DNA of 64,000 nt, from positions 296,746-360,745 of the forward strand of contig NZ_FMZZ01000007.1 of the NCBI RefSeq assembly GCF_900101685.1, in the 5' to 3' direction. This stretch comes from Actinokineospora iranica. GTDB lineage: Bacteria; Actinomycetota; Actinomycetes; Mycobacteriales; Pseudonocardiaceae. Position numbers and translations under genes: made by a program. A model generated the notes under the pieces. The model saw only the letters and a program-made list of their open reading frames with translations, ran no database searches and was not told the origin of the DNA. Below are positions 34,367-46,655 of the stretch, piece by piece; position 1 is the first letter of the stretch; every line of letters starts with the position of its first letter.

Positions 34367-35959
34367 TTAGGAACCGCCCGAGTCGGCCTGGCGCTGGGCG
34401 ACCTCGCGCAGCCAGTCGAGGTCGGGTTTGCCGCCGGGACCATGCTTGATCTTCTCCACGAGAACGACTTGCCGGGGGCACTTGTGGTCGGCGAGGTCTC
34501 CGCGCACGTGCGACCGCACGGACTCCACCGTCGGCTCCGCGCCGGACCGCGGCGCGATGACGGCCACGACCCGGTGCCCCCACCGCGGATCGGGCGCGCC
34601 GATCACGTTCACGTCCTCGACGTCCGGGTGGCCGCCGACGGCCTGTTCCACTTCCTCGGCGAACACCTTTTCCCCGCCGGTGTTGATGATCCGGCTCGAC
34701 CGGCCGCGCAAGGTGACCGCGTCGCCGGGTTCCACGGTCGCCTCGTCCCCGGGAACGACGTGGCGGACGCCGTCGATGACCCGGAACGCCCGCGCGGTCT
34801 CCGTTGGGTCGTCGAGGTAGCCGATGTCGTCGCGGGTGGGCGCGGCCAGCGAGCCCGCTTGCCCGGTCGGCACGTCGCGGCCGTCCTCGTCCACGACCCG
34901 GCACCCCGGCAGCAACGTGAACCGGCCGGTGACCGGATCGTCGCCCCGGGTGGTGACCGACCGCGCGAACGGCCCGCCCTCGGACGCGGCGACCAAGTCC
35001 TCCAACTCGGCGTCGAAGTGCTCCAGCAGCCGCTTTTTGGTCTCCGCGCTCCACATCACGCCCGCGCTCATGATCCGCCGCACGCTGTCCACAGTGTACG
35101 GTCGACCGTGTTCGGCCGCGCGGTCGAGCGCGTCCGCCAGGGGAACCGAGAACGCGTCGCCCACCAGGCACACCGTGGTGACCCGGTGCCTGCCGATCCG
35201 CTCGGCCAGTTCGTCCGGGTCGAAGGACCGGGAAGGCAGGAACACCACCGTTCCCGCGGCGAGCAGACAGCCCAGCGTGGTGTAGAGGCCGGTCGCGTGC
35301 ATCAGCGGCGGCGCCACCAGGGTCACCTCAGGCGGGCCGTCGAGCAGGGCGCGGGTGGTGGCGCGCAGTTCGGACAGGTCGGCGGGCATGGCCACCCCGC
35401 GCGGCCGGTAACCGTTGTCCGCCACCACTTCGAGAAGCCAACGGTGCGTGGTCAGGACGCCCTTGGGCGCGCCTGTCGTCCCGCCGGTGAACGTCAGCCA
35501 CTCGTCTTCACCCGAGCGTTCGACCCGGTGCGCCGGGGGAGTCGCGGATAGCGCGGCCTCGTAGTCCGCCCCGGCCGCGAGCATCGGCATCGGCGGCAGT
35601 CGGTCGCGCACGCCCGTCACCTTCTCCGCCAGCGCGGCGTCGTGGACCAGCGCCCCGGCGCCGGAACGGGTCAGCAGGTCCACCAGCTCGCGGTCTTGGT
35701 AGCGGTGGTTGACGTTCACGGCCGTGGCCCGCAGTTTCATCGCCGCGAGCACGGTCTCCACGTACTCGGGCCCGTTGTGCAGGGCGACGGCGATCCGCGC
35801 GCCCCGGCCCAGGCCCTGGGCCGCGAACCATCCGGCCAGCCGCGCGGCGCGGTCGTCAAGCGCCCGCCACGTCCGGGTCAGGTCGCCGTGCGCGACCGCG
35901 ACCCGGTCACCCGCCTCGTCGGCCACGGCTTCCAGAAGCGTGGCGAGATTGTCGTCCAT
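34367..35959 (-). CDS. AMP-dependent acyl-CoA ligase (fatty acyl-CoA synthetase type)
   Basis: 530 residues of the ANL adenylating family. FTGGTTGAPKGV is the ATP-binding P-loop-like motif. The C-terminal small domain has GRSSRIINTGGEKVF and the adenylation Lys in GPGGKPD. It would activate a carboxylic acid as acyl-AMP and pass it to CoA. The substrate is not predictable, but similarity is to fatty-acid-type ligases. The ATG follows GGAAAGTGG. It starts 24 nt after the SDR gene on the same strand, forming a two-gene operon. The acyl-CoA product could feed the convergent WS/DGAT-like enzyme (inference). Confidence 0.88.
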   Translation of the reverse strand: MDDNLATLLEAVADEAGDRVAVAHGDLTRTWRALDDRAARLAGWFAAQGLGRGARIAVALHNGPEYVETVLAAMKLRATAVNVNHRYQDRELVDLLTRSGAGALVHDAALAEKVTGVRDRLPPMPMLAAGADYEAALSATPPAHRVERSGEDEWLTFTGGTTGAPKGVLTTHRWLLEVVADNGYRPRGVAMPADLSELRATTRALLDGPPEVTLVAPPLMHATGLYTTLGCLLAAGTVVFLPSRSFDPDELAERIGRHRVTTVCLVGDAFSVPLADALDRAAEHGRPYTVDSVRRIMSAGVMWSAETKKRLLEHFDAELEDLVAASEGGPFARSVTTRGDDPVTGRFTLLPGCRVVDEDGRDVPTGQAGSLAAPTRDDIGYLDDPTETARAFRVIDGVRHVVPGDEATVEPGDAVTLRGRSSRIINTGGEKVFAEEVEQAVGGHPDVEDVNVIGAPDPRWGHRVVAVIAPRSGAEPTVESVRSHVRGDLADHKCPRQVVLVEKIKHGPGGKPDLDWLREVAQRQADSGGS

Positions 35960-35983
35960 CCACTTTCCTTTCCGGGTCGGCCG

Positions 35984-36775
35984 CTATTTCTTCTCGGCGG
36001 CGAGTTCGGCGAGGTCGTCTTCCGCCGTGACATACCGGCCGGACAGAGTGTCAGCCTCGCCTGTCACGAGGCGCAGCAGCGTGCTCTTGGCCTGCTCGAT
36101 GCTGGTGAACCGGCCCTCGTCTTTTTCGTGGCGGAAGAACTCTGCGACCTTTTCCTCCCACGGATCGGAATGCTCCGCGGTCATGAGCTCGTGCGTCATT
36201 CCGGCGTCGATCAGGCCCGGGTGGTAGCTGACCACGCTGACGTGGTGCGGTTTCAGTTCGACGGCCAGATTCTCGGTCAGCTTGATGATCGCGCCTTTCG
36301 ACACCGAGTAGGCGCTCGCGTGCGGCCACCGGTGCTTGCCCGCGTGGCTGGTGATGTTGATGATCCGCCCGCGCTCGCTGGGCGCCATGACCTCGGCGGC
36401 GGCGCGGCAGGCCAACAGGGTGCCGCGGACGTTCACCTCGAAGGTGTGCCACCATGCGGCCTCGTCGACCTCCCACGTCGGCCCGAGCGGACCGGGCGTG
36501 CCCGCGTTGTTCACCAGCACGTCGAGTTTGCCGAACGCGTCCACGGCGTGGTTGACCGCGTGCTCGATCTCCTTGCGGTCGGTGACGTCGGCCCTGACCG
36601 CCTCGGCGGTTCCGCCCGCCTTCCGCAATCCGCGCACCGCGTGGTCAAGCGCCGCCTGGTCGCGGCCGGTCACCAGCACCGCGGCCCCGTCCTCGGCCAG
36701 CGCGCGGGCGAACTCCAGGCCCAATCCCTTGCCGCCGCCGGTGACCATCACCGCCAGGTCGCGCGCTGACCCCAT
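35984..36775 (-). CDS. Short-chain dehydrogenase/reductase
   Basis: 263 residues, classical SDR. VTGGGKGLGLEFA is the TGxxxGxG cofactor loop, VNNAG supports the fold, and the catalytic residues appear as Ser in NITSHAG and Tyr-x-x-x-Lys in AYSVSKGA. It catalyses NAD(P)-dependent interconversion of a carbonyl and an alcohol; the substrate is unknown. The start is chosen at 36775 because GAGGAGG lies about 8 nt upstream and translation then begins just before the cofactor motif. A longer upstream extension looks non-coding. It is the first gene of an operon with the acyl-CoA ligase. Confidence 0.88.
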   Translation of the reverse strand: MGSARDLAVMVTGGGKGLGLEFARALAEDGAAVLVTGRDQAALDHAVRGLRKAGGTAEAVRADVTDRKEIEHAVNHAVDAFGKLDVLVNNAGTPGPLGPTWEVDEAAWWHTFEVNVRGTLLACRAAAEVMAPSERGRIINITSHAGKHRWPHASAYSVSKGAIIKLTENLAVELKPHHVSVVSYHPGLIDAGMTHELMTAEHSDPWEEKVAEFFRHEKDEGRFTSIEQAKSTLLRLVTGEADTLSGRYVTAEDDLAELAAEKK

Positions 36776-37217
36776 GTCTGGTTCCTCCTCGTTCCGGGCG
36801 CCCCGCTCACGTCGATGGGGACGGTGAGCAGCCGATTCGGTCGGTGTACCCGGACGGCCGCTGTCCCATGGCCTTCGCCCCGGGAACCGGCGAAGTTCAC
36901 CCCGAAGGAGGCATCCCCATTTTCCGTGGCTATTGAATGCCCAATCCACTATGCATTATCTAGATAAGGGAGAAATGCTGACTGGGAAGTGGAGGCGCAG
37001 TGTGTGCGGAGGTTTCTGAATGGGAAAGAAAAAACGCCCGGACGGAGAGGGGCGCTTGGCTCGATGGAGAAGTCAGCTCGGCGGCTGTTCCGGGGAAACA
37101 GGGGCCAACCGTGATGTCCAGGTCGGCGGGCGGGGCCGCCGACCTGGACATCGGGGTCAGGCTGGGTGGGTCAAGCCGGGTGGATCAGGCAGGAATCGGG
37201 CAGGAATCAGGCAGGAA
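36776..37217. promoter_or_regulatory. Intergenic region upstream of the SDR-ligase operon and downstream of katG
   Basis: About 440 bp without a credible gene. The part next to the SDR gene (36900-37020) is unusually AT-rich for this genome and is the likely SDR promoter. It also contains the 17-bp-stem terminator at 37113-37152 and short tandem repeats at 37186-37220. Confidence 0.6.
37113..37152 (-). terminator. Terminator downstream of katG
   Basis: A perfect 17-bp stem (GATGTCCAGG... paired with ...CCTGGACATC) encloses the 6-nt loop gcgggg at 37130-37135. It lies about 65 nt beyond the katG stop on the minus strand and should end the furA-katG transcript. Confidence 0.8.

Positions 37218-37220
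<3 letters not shown>
37186..37220. repeat. Short tandem repeat at the katG 3' end
   Basis: The 11-nt unit (aggaatc-a/g-ggc) is repeated about three times and runs up to and over the katG stop codon. Replication slippage could change the last codon here. No function is evident. Confidence 0.6.
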
Positions 37221-39482
<2,262 letters not shown>

Positions 39483-39914
39483 TCAGGAACTGGTTGCGGT
39501 GGAGCAGGCGGGGCACAGGCCCCAGTAGACGACCTCGGCTTCGTCGATCGTGAAACCGTGGTCGTGGGACGCGGTCAGGCAGGGCGTGCTCCCGACCGCG
39601 CAGTCGACGTCGGCGATGGCGCCGCACGACCGGCACACCACGTGGTGATGGTTGTCCCCGACCCGGGCCTCATACCGCGCCACCGATCCCTGCGGCTCGA
39701 TGCGCCGCAGCAGCCCGGCGCTGGTCAACGCGCGCAGCACGTCGTAAACGGCCTGGTGGGACACGCCGCCAAGCCCCGCGCGAACAGCCGTGATGATCGA
39801 GTCCGTGTCGGCGTGCGGATGCTCGTGCACCGCGGACAGCACCGCGACCCGGGGACGTGTCACACGCAGCGCGGCTCCCCGCAACATGCGCTCGTAGTCC
39901 AAAGGTGTCGGCAC
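39483..39914 (-). CDS. furA: Fur-family peroxide/iron-responsive repressor FurA
   Basis: 143 residues. An N-terminal winged helix (LRVTRPRVAVLSAVHEHPHA ... SHQAVYDVLRAL) and a C-terminal metal/dimer domain with NHHHVVCRSCGAIADVDC and a CPAC pair are typical of Fur proteins with a structural zinc site. Its position directly before katG identifies the FurA (peroxide-sensing) branch. The GTG start at 39914 gives the usual short N-terminus before LRVTRPR; a later ATG at 39887 is possible. A near-palindromic element lies just upstream. Confidence 0.93.
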   Translation of the reverse strand: MPTPLDYERMLRGAALRVTRPRVAVLSAVHEHPHADTDSIITAVRAGLGGVSHQAVYDVLRALTSAGLLRRIEPQGSVARYEARVGDNHHHVVCRSCGAIADVDCAVGSTPCLTASHDHGFTIDEAEVVYWGLCPACSTATSS

Positions 39915-39936
39915 GCTCTGGAGTGTGCCCCATTTT

Positions 39937-39958
39937 CTGGAATCAATCAAGAATCCAG
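39937..39958 (-). promoter_or_regulatory. Candidate FurA operator upstream of furA
   Basis: CTGGAATC-aatcaa-GAATCCAG is an AT-rich inverted repeat with one mismatch pair, 23-44 nt upstream of the furA start. Actinobacterial furA genes are autoregulated from such a site. Identity as a FurA box is inferred from position. Confidence 0.5.
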
Positions 39959-40133
39959 TAGGTGTCCTCGACGCGACTGGCTGGTGTCCAGGTCCGGTTT
40001 CCGCGTGCGGTCCGTGTCGATCCGGCTTGCCAGGGGATGCGTCGGGGTGCCCGCGCGGGTCAACCAGCCGTGGTAGCCGGTGGGTAAACCTGAGTGTGAC
40101 GCGCGGTTGTCGGTCGCCGGCTAGGTTGTGCGG

Positions 40134-41327
40134 ATGCGCGGCGATCTTCCGGCACGGTGGCTGACCTCGGTCCCTCCCTACACGGTGGACGTGATCATCG
40201 CCGTCGGGCTCACGGCGATCGGCTGCCTGGTCGAGGACCAGTACGTGCCTAGCGGTGTCGGTGGAGACGAGCTCGCCTATGGTCTGACCGCCTTGGTCTT
40301 CCTGCCGTTGGCGGTGCGCAGGCGATGGCCGGTGACGGTGCTGGTGGTGACCTCGCTGGCGTTCCTGGCGTATCTGGCTCTCACCGGCCGCAACCAGCCG
40401 ACGCCGAAGTACTGGGCGCCGATGCTCGCGCTCTACACGGTCGCGGGCACCCGGCCGCCGCTGACCGTGGTCACGGGCGCGGTGGTGCTGGCCCCGCCGC
40501 TGTTCTGGGCCGGGTTGCGGGCGTCGTTGGCTCCGCATGTCGCGGTGGGCATGGTCGTGGCCGCGGTCGCGGTGGCCTGGGGGTTCGGCGATGTGAGCCG
40601 CAGGCTCGGCGAGAGCAACCGGAAGCTGGTCGAGCTGACCAGGCAGCTGCACGCCGAGCAGCGGGCCAGGACCGAGCGGGCGCTGACCGGGGAACGGGTG
40701 CGCATCGCCCGGGAACTGCATGACGTGGTGGCGCATCACATGGCGGTGATCGCGGTGCAGACCGGGTTGGCCGGGCATGTCTTCCACTCCGACCCGCCCG
40801 CGGCGCACGCCGCGCTGGACACGGTCGCCGCGGCGAGCCGGGAGGGGCTGCGGGAGATGCAGCGGATGCTGCGCCTGCTGCGCTTCGACTCGGACGACCC
40901 GGTGGGCGGGCAGCGGTCATCGACCCCGGGCCTGGCCGACTTGCCCGCCCTGATCGACCGGGTGCGCGCCGCGGGCGTCCCGGTGACGCTGGAGTTGACG
41001 GGGACGCCCACCGTGTTGCCCTCGGGCCTGCAACTGTGCGTCTACCGCGTGGTCCAGGAAGCGCTGACCAACGTCATCAAGCACGCCGCGGGGAGCCGGA
41101 CGACCGTGGCCGTCCACCGTGGCGCCGACCGGATCACCGTGCGGATCGGCAACGAGGCTCCGGCGGCGCGAGTCGCGCCCGCCGAGTCCGACAGCCCGCG
41201 CCACGGGCTGATGTCCATGCGCGAACGCGCCGCCCTTTACGGCGGAACCGTCAGCGCACGACCGAGACCGGAGGGCGGCTTCGATGTCGAACTCACCCTA
41301 CCCAGCACAGACCGAACAACGGTATAA
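40134..41327 (+). CDS. NarL-type sensor histidine kinase
   Basis: 397 residues. Several N-terminal transmembrane segments (about residues 15-145, e.g. VDVIIAVGLTAIGCLV) are followed by a coiled linker, then the HisKA_3 phosphoacceptor in RELHDVVAHHMAVIAVQ. The ATPase domain has the N-box in VVQEALTNVIKHA and a later G-box (GLMSMRERAALYGG). The signal is unknown. The ATG at 40134 has AGG 8 nt upstream; GTG 40128 is the alternative. The response regulator follows at once, making a two-component operon. Confidence 0.92.
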   Translation: MRGDLPARWLTSVPPYTVDVIIAVGLTAIGCLVEDQYVPSGVGGDELAYGLTALVFLPLAVRRRWPVTVLVVTSLAFLAYLALTGRNQPTPKYWAPMLALYTVAGTRPPLTVVTGAVVLAPPLFWAGLRASLAPHVAVGMVVAAVAVAWGFGDVSRRLGESNRKLVELTRQLHAEQRARTERALTGERVRIARELHDVVAHHMAVIAVQTGLAGHVFHSDPPAAHAALDTVAAASREGLREMQRMLRLLRFDSDDPVGGQRSSTPGLADLPALIDRVRAAGVPVTLELTGTPTVLPSGLQLCVYRVVQEALTNVIKHAAGSRTTVAVHRGADRITVRIGNEAPAARVAPAESDSPRHGLMSMRERAALYGGTVSARPRPEGGFDVELTLPSTDRTTV

Positions 41328-41346
41328 GCATCGCGTGGCTGGGGGA

Positions 41347-42042
41347 GTGGTCAAGCTGATGGTGGTGGACGACGAGGTCCTCATCCGCGCCGGACTCGCC
41401 GCGCTGCTGCGCGCGACACCCGGCTTCGAGGTCGTCGCCGAGGCTGCGGACGGGGAACAGGCCGTCGCGCTGGCTGCCGCGACCGGCCCGGAGGTGATCC
41501 TGATGGACATCCGGATGCCCGGTGTCGACGGCATCCACGCCACCGAGCGCATCCTCGCCGCCAGCCCTGTCCCGCCCCGGGTGATGGTCTTGACGACCTT
41601 CGACCTGGACGAGTACGTCTACGCGGCGCTCCGCGCGGGCGCTGCGGGGTTCCTGCTCAAGCAGACCGAGCCGCGCCAGCTGATCTCCGCCATCGAGGTC
41701 GTCGCGGCGGGGGAGACGCTGTTCGCCCCGTCGGTCACCCGCAGGCTCATCGAGGCGTACCTCGCCCATTCCGGCGAGTCGCCACGGCCCCAGGCGGTCC
41801 CGCCCGGCCTCCGGCATCTCACCACCCGAGAGCGGGAGGTGTTGCGGCATGTGGCCACCGGGAAGTCCAACACCGAGATCGCCGCCGCCCTCACCGTGAG
41901 CGAGGCGACCGTGAAGACCCACCTCAACCGCACCATGACGAAACTCGCCCTGACCAGCCGGGCGCAGGCGGTCGTGCTCGCCTACGAGACCGGGCTGGTC
42001 ATTCCTCGGGCTTGCCTCGACGCGGACGTCCCGACCGCCTGA
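41347..42042 (+). CDS. NarL/FixJ-family response regulator
   Basis: About 231 residues. The receiver domain has VVDDE acidic residues, phosphoacceptor Asp in VILMDIRMPG, and Lys in FLLKQTEP. The C-terminal LuxR-type helix-turn-helix is LTTREREVLRHVATGKSNTEIA. It is the partner of the kinase directly upstream and should bind DNA as a phosphorylated dimer; targets are unknown. GTG 41347 gives the conventional receiver N-terminus. ATG 41284, overlapping the kinase end, and ATG 41359 are in-frame alternatives. Confidence 0.92.
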   Translation: MVKLMVVDDEVLIRAGLAALLRATPGFEVVAEAADGEQAVALAAATGPEVILMDIRMPGVDGIHATERILAASPVPPRVMVLTTFDLDEYVYAALRAGAAGFLLKQTEPRQLISAIEVVAAGETLFAPSVTRRLIEAYLAHSGESPRPQAVPPGLRHLTTREREVLRHVATGKSNTEIAAALTVSEATVKTHLNRTMTKLALTSRAQAVVLAYETGLVIPRACLDADVPTA

Positions 42043-42124
42043 TCGGCCACGCGCCCGGCAAACCCGCCCCTGCCGCCGATGAGGCTTCGCTGAGCGCGCG
42101 GGAGCCCGGCGGAGACAACTAGTC

Positions 42125-42143
42125 GAATATGATTATCATGTTC
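42125..42143. promoter_or_regulatory. Zur-like palindromic operator at the CobW-family gene
   Basis: GAATATGATTATCATGTTC is a 9-1-9 inverted repeat with a single mismatched pair. It is strikingly AT-rich in this genome and ends 3 nt before the proposed CobW start. Size, core (ATGAT/ATCAT) and target gene type match zinc-uptake-regulator sites of actinobacteria (established for CobW/ZNG-type genes); binding here is inferred. Confidence 0.7.
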
Positions 42144-42146
42144 TGC

Positions 42147-43304
42147 ATGTCGTCGCCGTCGCGTGTTCCTGTCACCGTGTTGTCCGGCTTCCTGGGGGCG
42201 GGCAAGACCACGCTGCTCAACCACGTCCTGGCCAACCGCGAGGGGCGCCGGGTGGCGGTGGTGGTCAACGACATGAGCGAGGTCAACATCGACGCCTCCC
42301 TGATCGCCGGGCGCGGCGGGGAGCGGCTGGTGGAGCTGACCAACGGCTGCATCTGCTGCACCCTGCGCGAAGACCTCCTCGACAGCGTCGCCGCCCTGGC
42401 CAGGGAAGGCAGGTTCGACACCATCCTGATCGAGTCCACCGGCATCTCCGAGCCCATGCCGGTGGCCGCGACCTTCGAATGGGTCTTCGACGACGACACC
42501 AGCCTGTCCGACCTCGCCCGGCTCGACACCATGGTCACCGTCATCGACACGGCCAACTTCCTCACCGAACTCGACCGCGGCGACACCCTCACCGACCGCG
42601 CCCTGGCCGCGGGTGATGGCGACGAACGCGGCATCTCCGACCTGCTGATCGACCAGGTCGAGTTCGCCGATGTCCTGGTGCTCAACAAGACCGACCTCGC
42701 CACCCCCGACCAGGTGGCCACCGTCGAAGGACTCGCCCGCGTCCTCAACCCCACCGCCCGGCTCATCCACTCCGTCCGCGGCACGATCGACTTGGCCGAA
42801 GTCCTCGACACCGGCCGCTACGACCCGGTCACCGCCGCCGCCACCCCCGGATGGGCCGCCGAACTCGCAGGCGGCCACACCCCGGAAACCGAGGAATACG
42901 GCATCCGCTCGGTCACCTACCGCGCCACCCGCCCCTTCCATCCCGCCCGCCTCGCCGCCGCCATCGAAGACTGGCGCGGGGTGCTCCGCAGCAAGGGCTT
43001 CTGCCACATCGCCACCCGCCCCGACACCCTCGCGGTCTGGTCCCAGGCGGGCCCCAACCTCACGATCGACCCAGGAGAACTCCTCGACAACCGCCTACCC
43101 GGTCAGGAACTCGTGTTCATCGGCATCGACCTCGACCCCGCCGAGCCCCAGCGCCGACTCGACCCCGCCCTGCTCACCGACGACGAGATGGCCGCGGGAC
43201 CCGAACACTGGCGCCTGATGGAAGACCCACTGCCCCCCTGGGAAGACCCCGAACCGCACGACCACGCCCATGGCGGCATCGCGTCCGGCCACGACACGAC
43301 CTGA
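42147..43304 (+). CDS. CobW/ZNG-family GTPase, putative zinc metallochaperone
   Basis: 385 residues. The P-loop is [15 protein letters not shown], followed by the family's metal-binding CxCC ([11 protein letters not shown]), Walker [10 protein letters not shown] and the guanine motif NKTD. The C-terminal CobW_C domain ends in a His/Asp-rich tail (HDHAHGG). Members deliver zinc to client enzymes under zinc starvation. The start is set at ATG 42147, just after the Zur-like palindrome, which suggests a leaderless or very short leader mRNA; upstream in-frame ATGs (42129, 42138) would lie inside the operator. Confidence 0.9.
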   Translation: MSSPSRVPVTVLSGFLGAGKTTLLNHVLANREGRRVAVVVNDMSEVNIDASLIAGRGGERLVELTNGCICCTLREDLLDSVAALAREGRFDTILIESTGISEPMPVAATFEWVFDDDTSLSDLARLDTMVTVIDTANFLTELDRGDTLTDRALAAGDGDERGISDLLIDQVEFADVLVLNKTDLATPDQVATVEGLARVLNPTARLIHSVRGTIDLAEVLDTGRYDPVTAAATPGWAAELAGGHTPETEEYGIRSVTYRATRPFHPARLAAAIEDWRGVLRSKGFCHIATRPDTLAVWSQAGPNLTIDPGELLDNRLPGQELVFIGIDLDPAEPQRRLDPALLTDDEMAAGPEHWRLMEDPLPPWEDPEPHDHAHGGIASGHDTT

Positions 43305-43383
43305 CGACCGGGCCTTCGTCGCGTTCGGCGGCCCGCGGGAAGGGTATCTTTCGCCGACTTCGCGGATGACCTGGGAGCAAGCA

Positions 43384-44355
43384 GTGTCCAACGACATCTT
43401 CGACCACCCTGAGCTGCGCGATCCAGAATGGAACCGGGTGGCTCGGCGGGCCGTGCGCGGTGTGCGCTGGCGTCGGTTGCGGAATCCTCGTCGGCCGGGG
43501 CCGCCCGCGTTCTGGTGGAGGCACCGCGTCAAGATCATCTCCGTGGGTGTCCTCCTGGCGATTCTCGGCCTGGGCGTGGTCGCCGTGGGCTCGGTCGAGC
43601 GCGGGGCTGTCCCGCCCCGGGCGTCCGGAGCGCCGACGACCACCGCGACCGTGCCGAGTGAGATCCGACGGGTCGACTTGGCCCAGCCGTTTGTCGGCAC
43701 CCCCGCGGCCGGTTGGTCCGATGGCGAGAGCGGTGTGGTGGCCCCCACGCCCGTGGCCGTGAACGGCTTCACCGCCGCACAGGTCGCCGCCGCGACCGAG
43801 CAGATTCGGCGTGTGCTGGTCGCGGCCCGGCTCGACCCGGAGGTGCTCCGGGGCGGAAACCTGGAGTCCTTCGTGGCGCTGTTCGCCCCGAAGGCCCGGG
43901 ACCAGATCGCCACCGACAGCTCCAACCGCACGAATCTGGCTCCTGAGCACCGATTGCTCGACGTCGCCCCGAAAGTCGACGGCCGAATGACCGTCGAGCC
44001 GGGGGCCGAGGGGGAGTTGGTGGTGCGCACCAGTTACGTCTTCGCCTACGCTTTCGCCCCGCACGACCCGACTGTGATCCACGACCCGCTGGATATCGTC
44101 AGCGTGGTCAGGGTCGACGCGGACTACATCTACCGCGCTCATGCCAAGTTCGCCGAAAGCAGTGTCGGACTCTGGCCGGGCAAGCTGGAAAGCTTCTATT
44201 ACGCCATGTCCTGCGCCGCCCTGGAGAAGGGCCTGCTTGCCCCCTACTATACCGAACGGGGCAAGTACGCGCACCAGGAAGTGGCTTTCGAGAAGGAGCA
44301 GGCGTTCGATCTCGCCACCCCCGTGTTCGTCGCCGTGAGCTGCCCTGATTCCTGA
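43384..44355 (+). CDS. Single-pass membrane-anchored protein of unknown function
   Basis: About 323 residues. An N-terminal basic cytoplasmic segment (about 1-40) precedes one transmembrane helix (KIISVGVLLAILGLGVVAVG, about residues 45-64). Then come a Pro/Thr-rich linker and an extracytoplasmic domain with no motif I recognise. GTG 43384 has GGGAG 6 nt upstream; further upstream starts exist but overlap cobW. It lies about 80 nt after the CobW gene and converges with lacI. Topology suggests a cell-surface protein; no function can be assigned. Confidence 0.75.
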   Translation: MSNDIFDHPELRDPEWNRVARRAVRGVRWRRLRNPRRPGPPAFWWRHRVKIISVGVLLAILGLGVVAVGSVERGAVPPRASGAPTTTATVPSEIRRVDLAQPFVGTPAAGWSDGESGVVAPTPVAVNGFTAAQVAAATEQIRRVLVAARLDPEVLRGGNLESFVALFAPKARDQIATDSSNRTNLAPEHRLLDVAPKVDGRMTVEPGAEGELVVRTSYVFAYAFAPHDPTVIHDPLDIVSVVRVDADYIYRAHAKFAESSVGLWPGKLESFYYAMSCAALEKGLLAPYYTERGKYAHQEVAFEKEQAFDLATPVFVAVSCPDS

Positions 44356-44407
44356 ACGTCGTTCGGCGCTGGACCGCAGGTCGGCGTCGCGGTTCGGGTC
44401 GCCGTGC

Positions 44408-45409
44408 TCAGGCGGTGTCGCGGATGATCAGGCGGAGGATGTCCGGCGGGGGAGCGGGTTCGCCGCGTTTTCCCTGGACGGCGTCGGCGATCAGGGCGGA
44501 CAGGTGGGTGCTCATCGCGGCGATGTCCTGGTCGACGGTGGTGAGGGCAGGGTTGGCGAAGGGGGCGGTGGGGATGTTGTCGACGCCGACGACGGCCAGG
44601 TCGTGCGGGGCGGCCAGGTTCAGCGCGCGCATCCCGGCCAGGACCGCGAAGGCGAGTTCGTCGTTGTAGGCGCAGACCGCGGTGGTGCGGGGCTCGGCCC
44701 GCCAGGCCGCCACCGCCGAAGTGGCGCTGGAGAGGTCGAGATCGACCGGCTGGACCGACGGGGCGGCGAGGCCGTTCTCGCGGCACGCGGCGGCGACTCC
44801 GGACAGGCGCAGGTCGACCAGGTGCCGGACCCGCTCGTCGGTGGGGGCGGCGTAGCCGAGGCGGCGGTGGCCCGCGGCGATGAGGTGCGCGGCCTGGAGG
44901 CGGCCGATGCGGTCGTTGGGCGCCAGGACCACCACCGGGTGGTCGGCCGCGGGTTCCGAACCCGGGCGCACGCACACCAGGTGGACGTCCGCGGCGCGCA
45001 TGGCCTGGTGCTCGGCGGAGCCCACCGGGGTGAAGGCGATCACCGCGGCGGGGGCGAGTTCGCGCCAGGTCGCCGCCAGCGTGCGGCGCGGCTGTTCCTG
45101 GTGGGTGATCAGGCCAAGGCCGATGGCGCCCAGGTCCTCGGTCAGCGCCTCGATGAGGTGGGCGATGTGCGGGCCGATGGGCAGGCCGGTCAGCGCCAGC
45201 AGGACGGTGTCGCCGCGGCCGCGGATGAGCGCCCGCGCGGCCGCGGAGCGGGTGTAGCCGATTTTCTCGACCGCGTCGCGCACGCGGCGGCGGGTGGCGT
45301 CGGGGATCTTCTGATTCGGGTTGTCGTTGAGGACGTAGCTGACGGTCGCCTGCGACACGCCTGCCTCCCGCGCCACGTCGGCGACCGTGATCCGTTTGCG
45401 AGCGCCCAT
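44408..45409 (-). CDS. LacI-family transcriptional repressor of the alpha-glucoside operon
   Basis: 333 residues. The N-terminal LacI helix-turn-helix (ITVADVAREAGVSQATVSYVLN) with a hinge helix is followed by a periplasmic-binding-protein-like sugar sensor. ATG 45409 follows AGGAGG at about 10 nt. It is divergent from the ABC transporter operon, and two LacI-type operators sit between them, so it most likely represses the operon and itself until a glucoside inducer binds. Confidence 0.93.
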   Translation of the reverse strand: MGARKRITVADVAREAGVSQATVSYVLNDNPNQKIPDATRRRVRDAVEKIGYTRSAAARALIRGRGDTVLLALTGLPIGPHIAHLIEALTEDLGAIGLGLITHQEQPRRTLAATWRELAPAAVIAFTPVGSAEHQAMRAADVHLVCVRPGSEPAADHPVVVLAPNDRIGRLQAAHLIAAGHRRLGYAAPTDERVRHLVDLRLSGVAAACRENGLAAPSVQPVDLDLSSATSAVAAWRAEPRTTAVCAYNDELAFAVLAGMRALNLAAPHDLAVVGVDNIPTAPFANPALTTVDQDIAAMSTHLSALIADAVQGKRGEPAPPPDILRLIIRDTA

Positions 45410-45463
45410 AGCGCCGATTCCTCCTGAGGCCTTGACCACACCGCGAGCCACGCCTACCTTAGC

Positions 45464-45488
45464 TGAAACGTTTCACTGAAGCGTTTAA
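45464..45488. promoter_or_regulatory. Two tandem LacI-type operators
   Basis: TGAAACGTTTCA (45464-45475) is a perfect palindrome with the central CG of LacI-family sites. One base later TGAAGCGTTTAA (45477-45488) is a degenerate copy. They lie in the divergent intergenic region between the repressor and the transporter ATPase gene, so one protein could control both directions. Confidence 0.8.
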
Positions 45489-45517
45489 GTGATCTAAGGC
45501 ACTGCGGAGGGAAGTCG

Positions 45518-46597
<1,080 letters not shown>

Positions 46598-46655
46598 CCC
46601 GTATCGGTGGCCGTCCCGGCCCACAGCCGACTGTCCAGTGGAGAAGGAGTTAGGC

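Noticed and set aside
36960..37151. 63-codon minus-strand ORF between the SDR gene and katG
   Set aside because: Overlaps the katG terminator, has no ribosome site and its composition is not protein-like.
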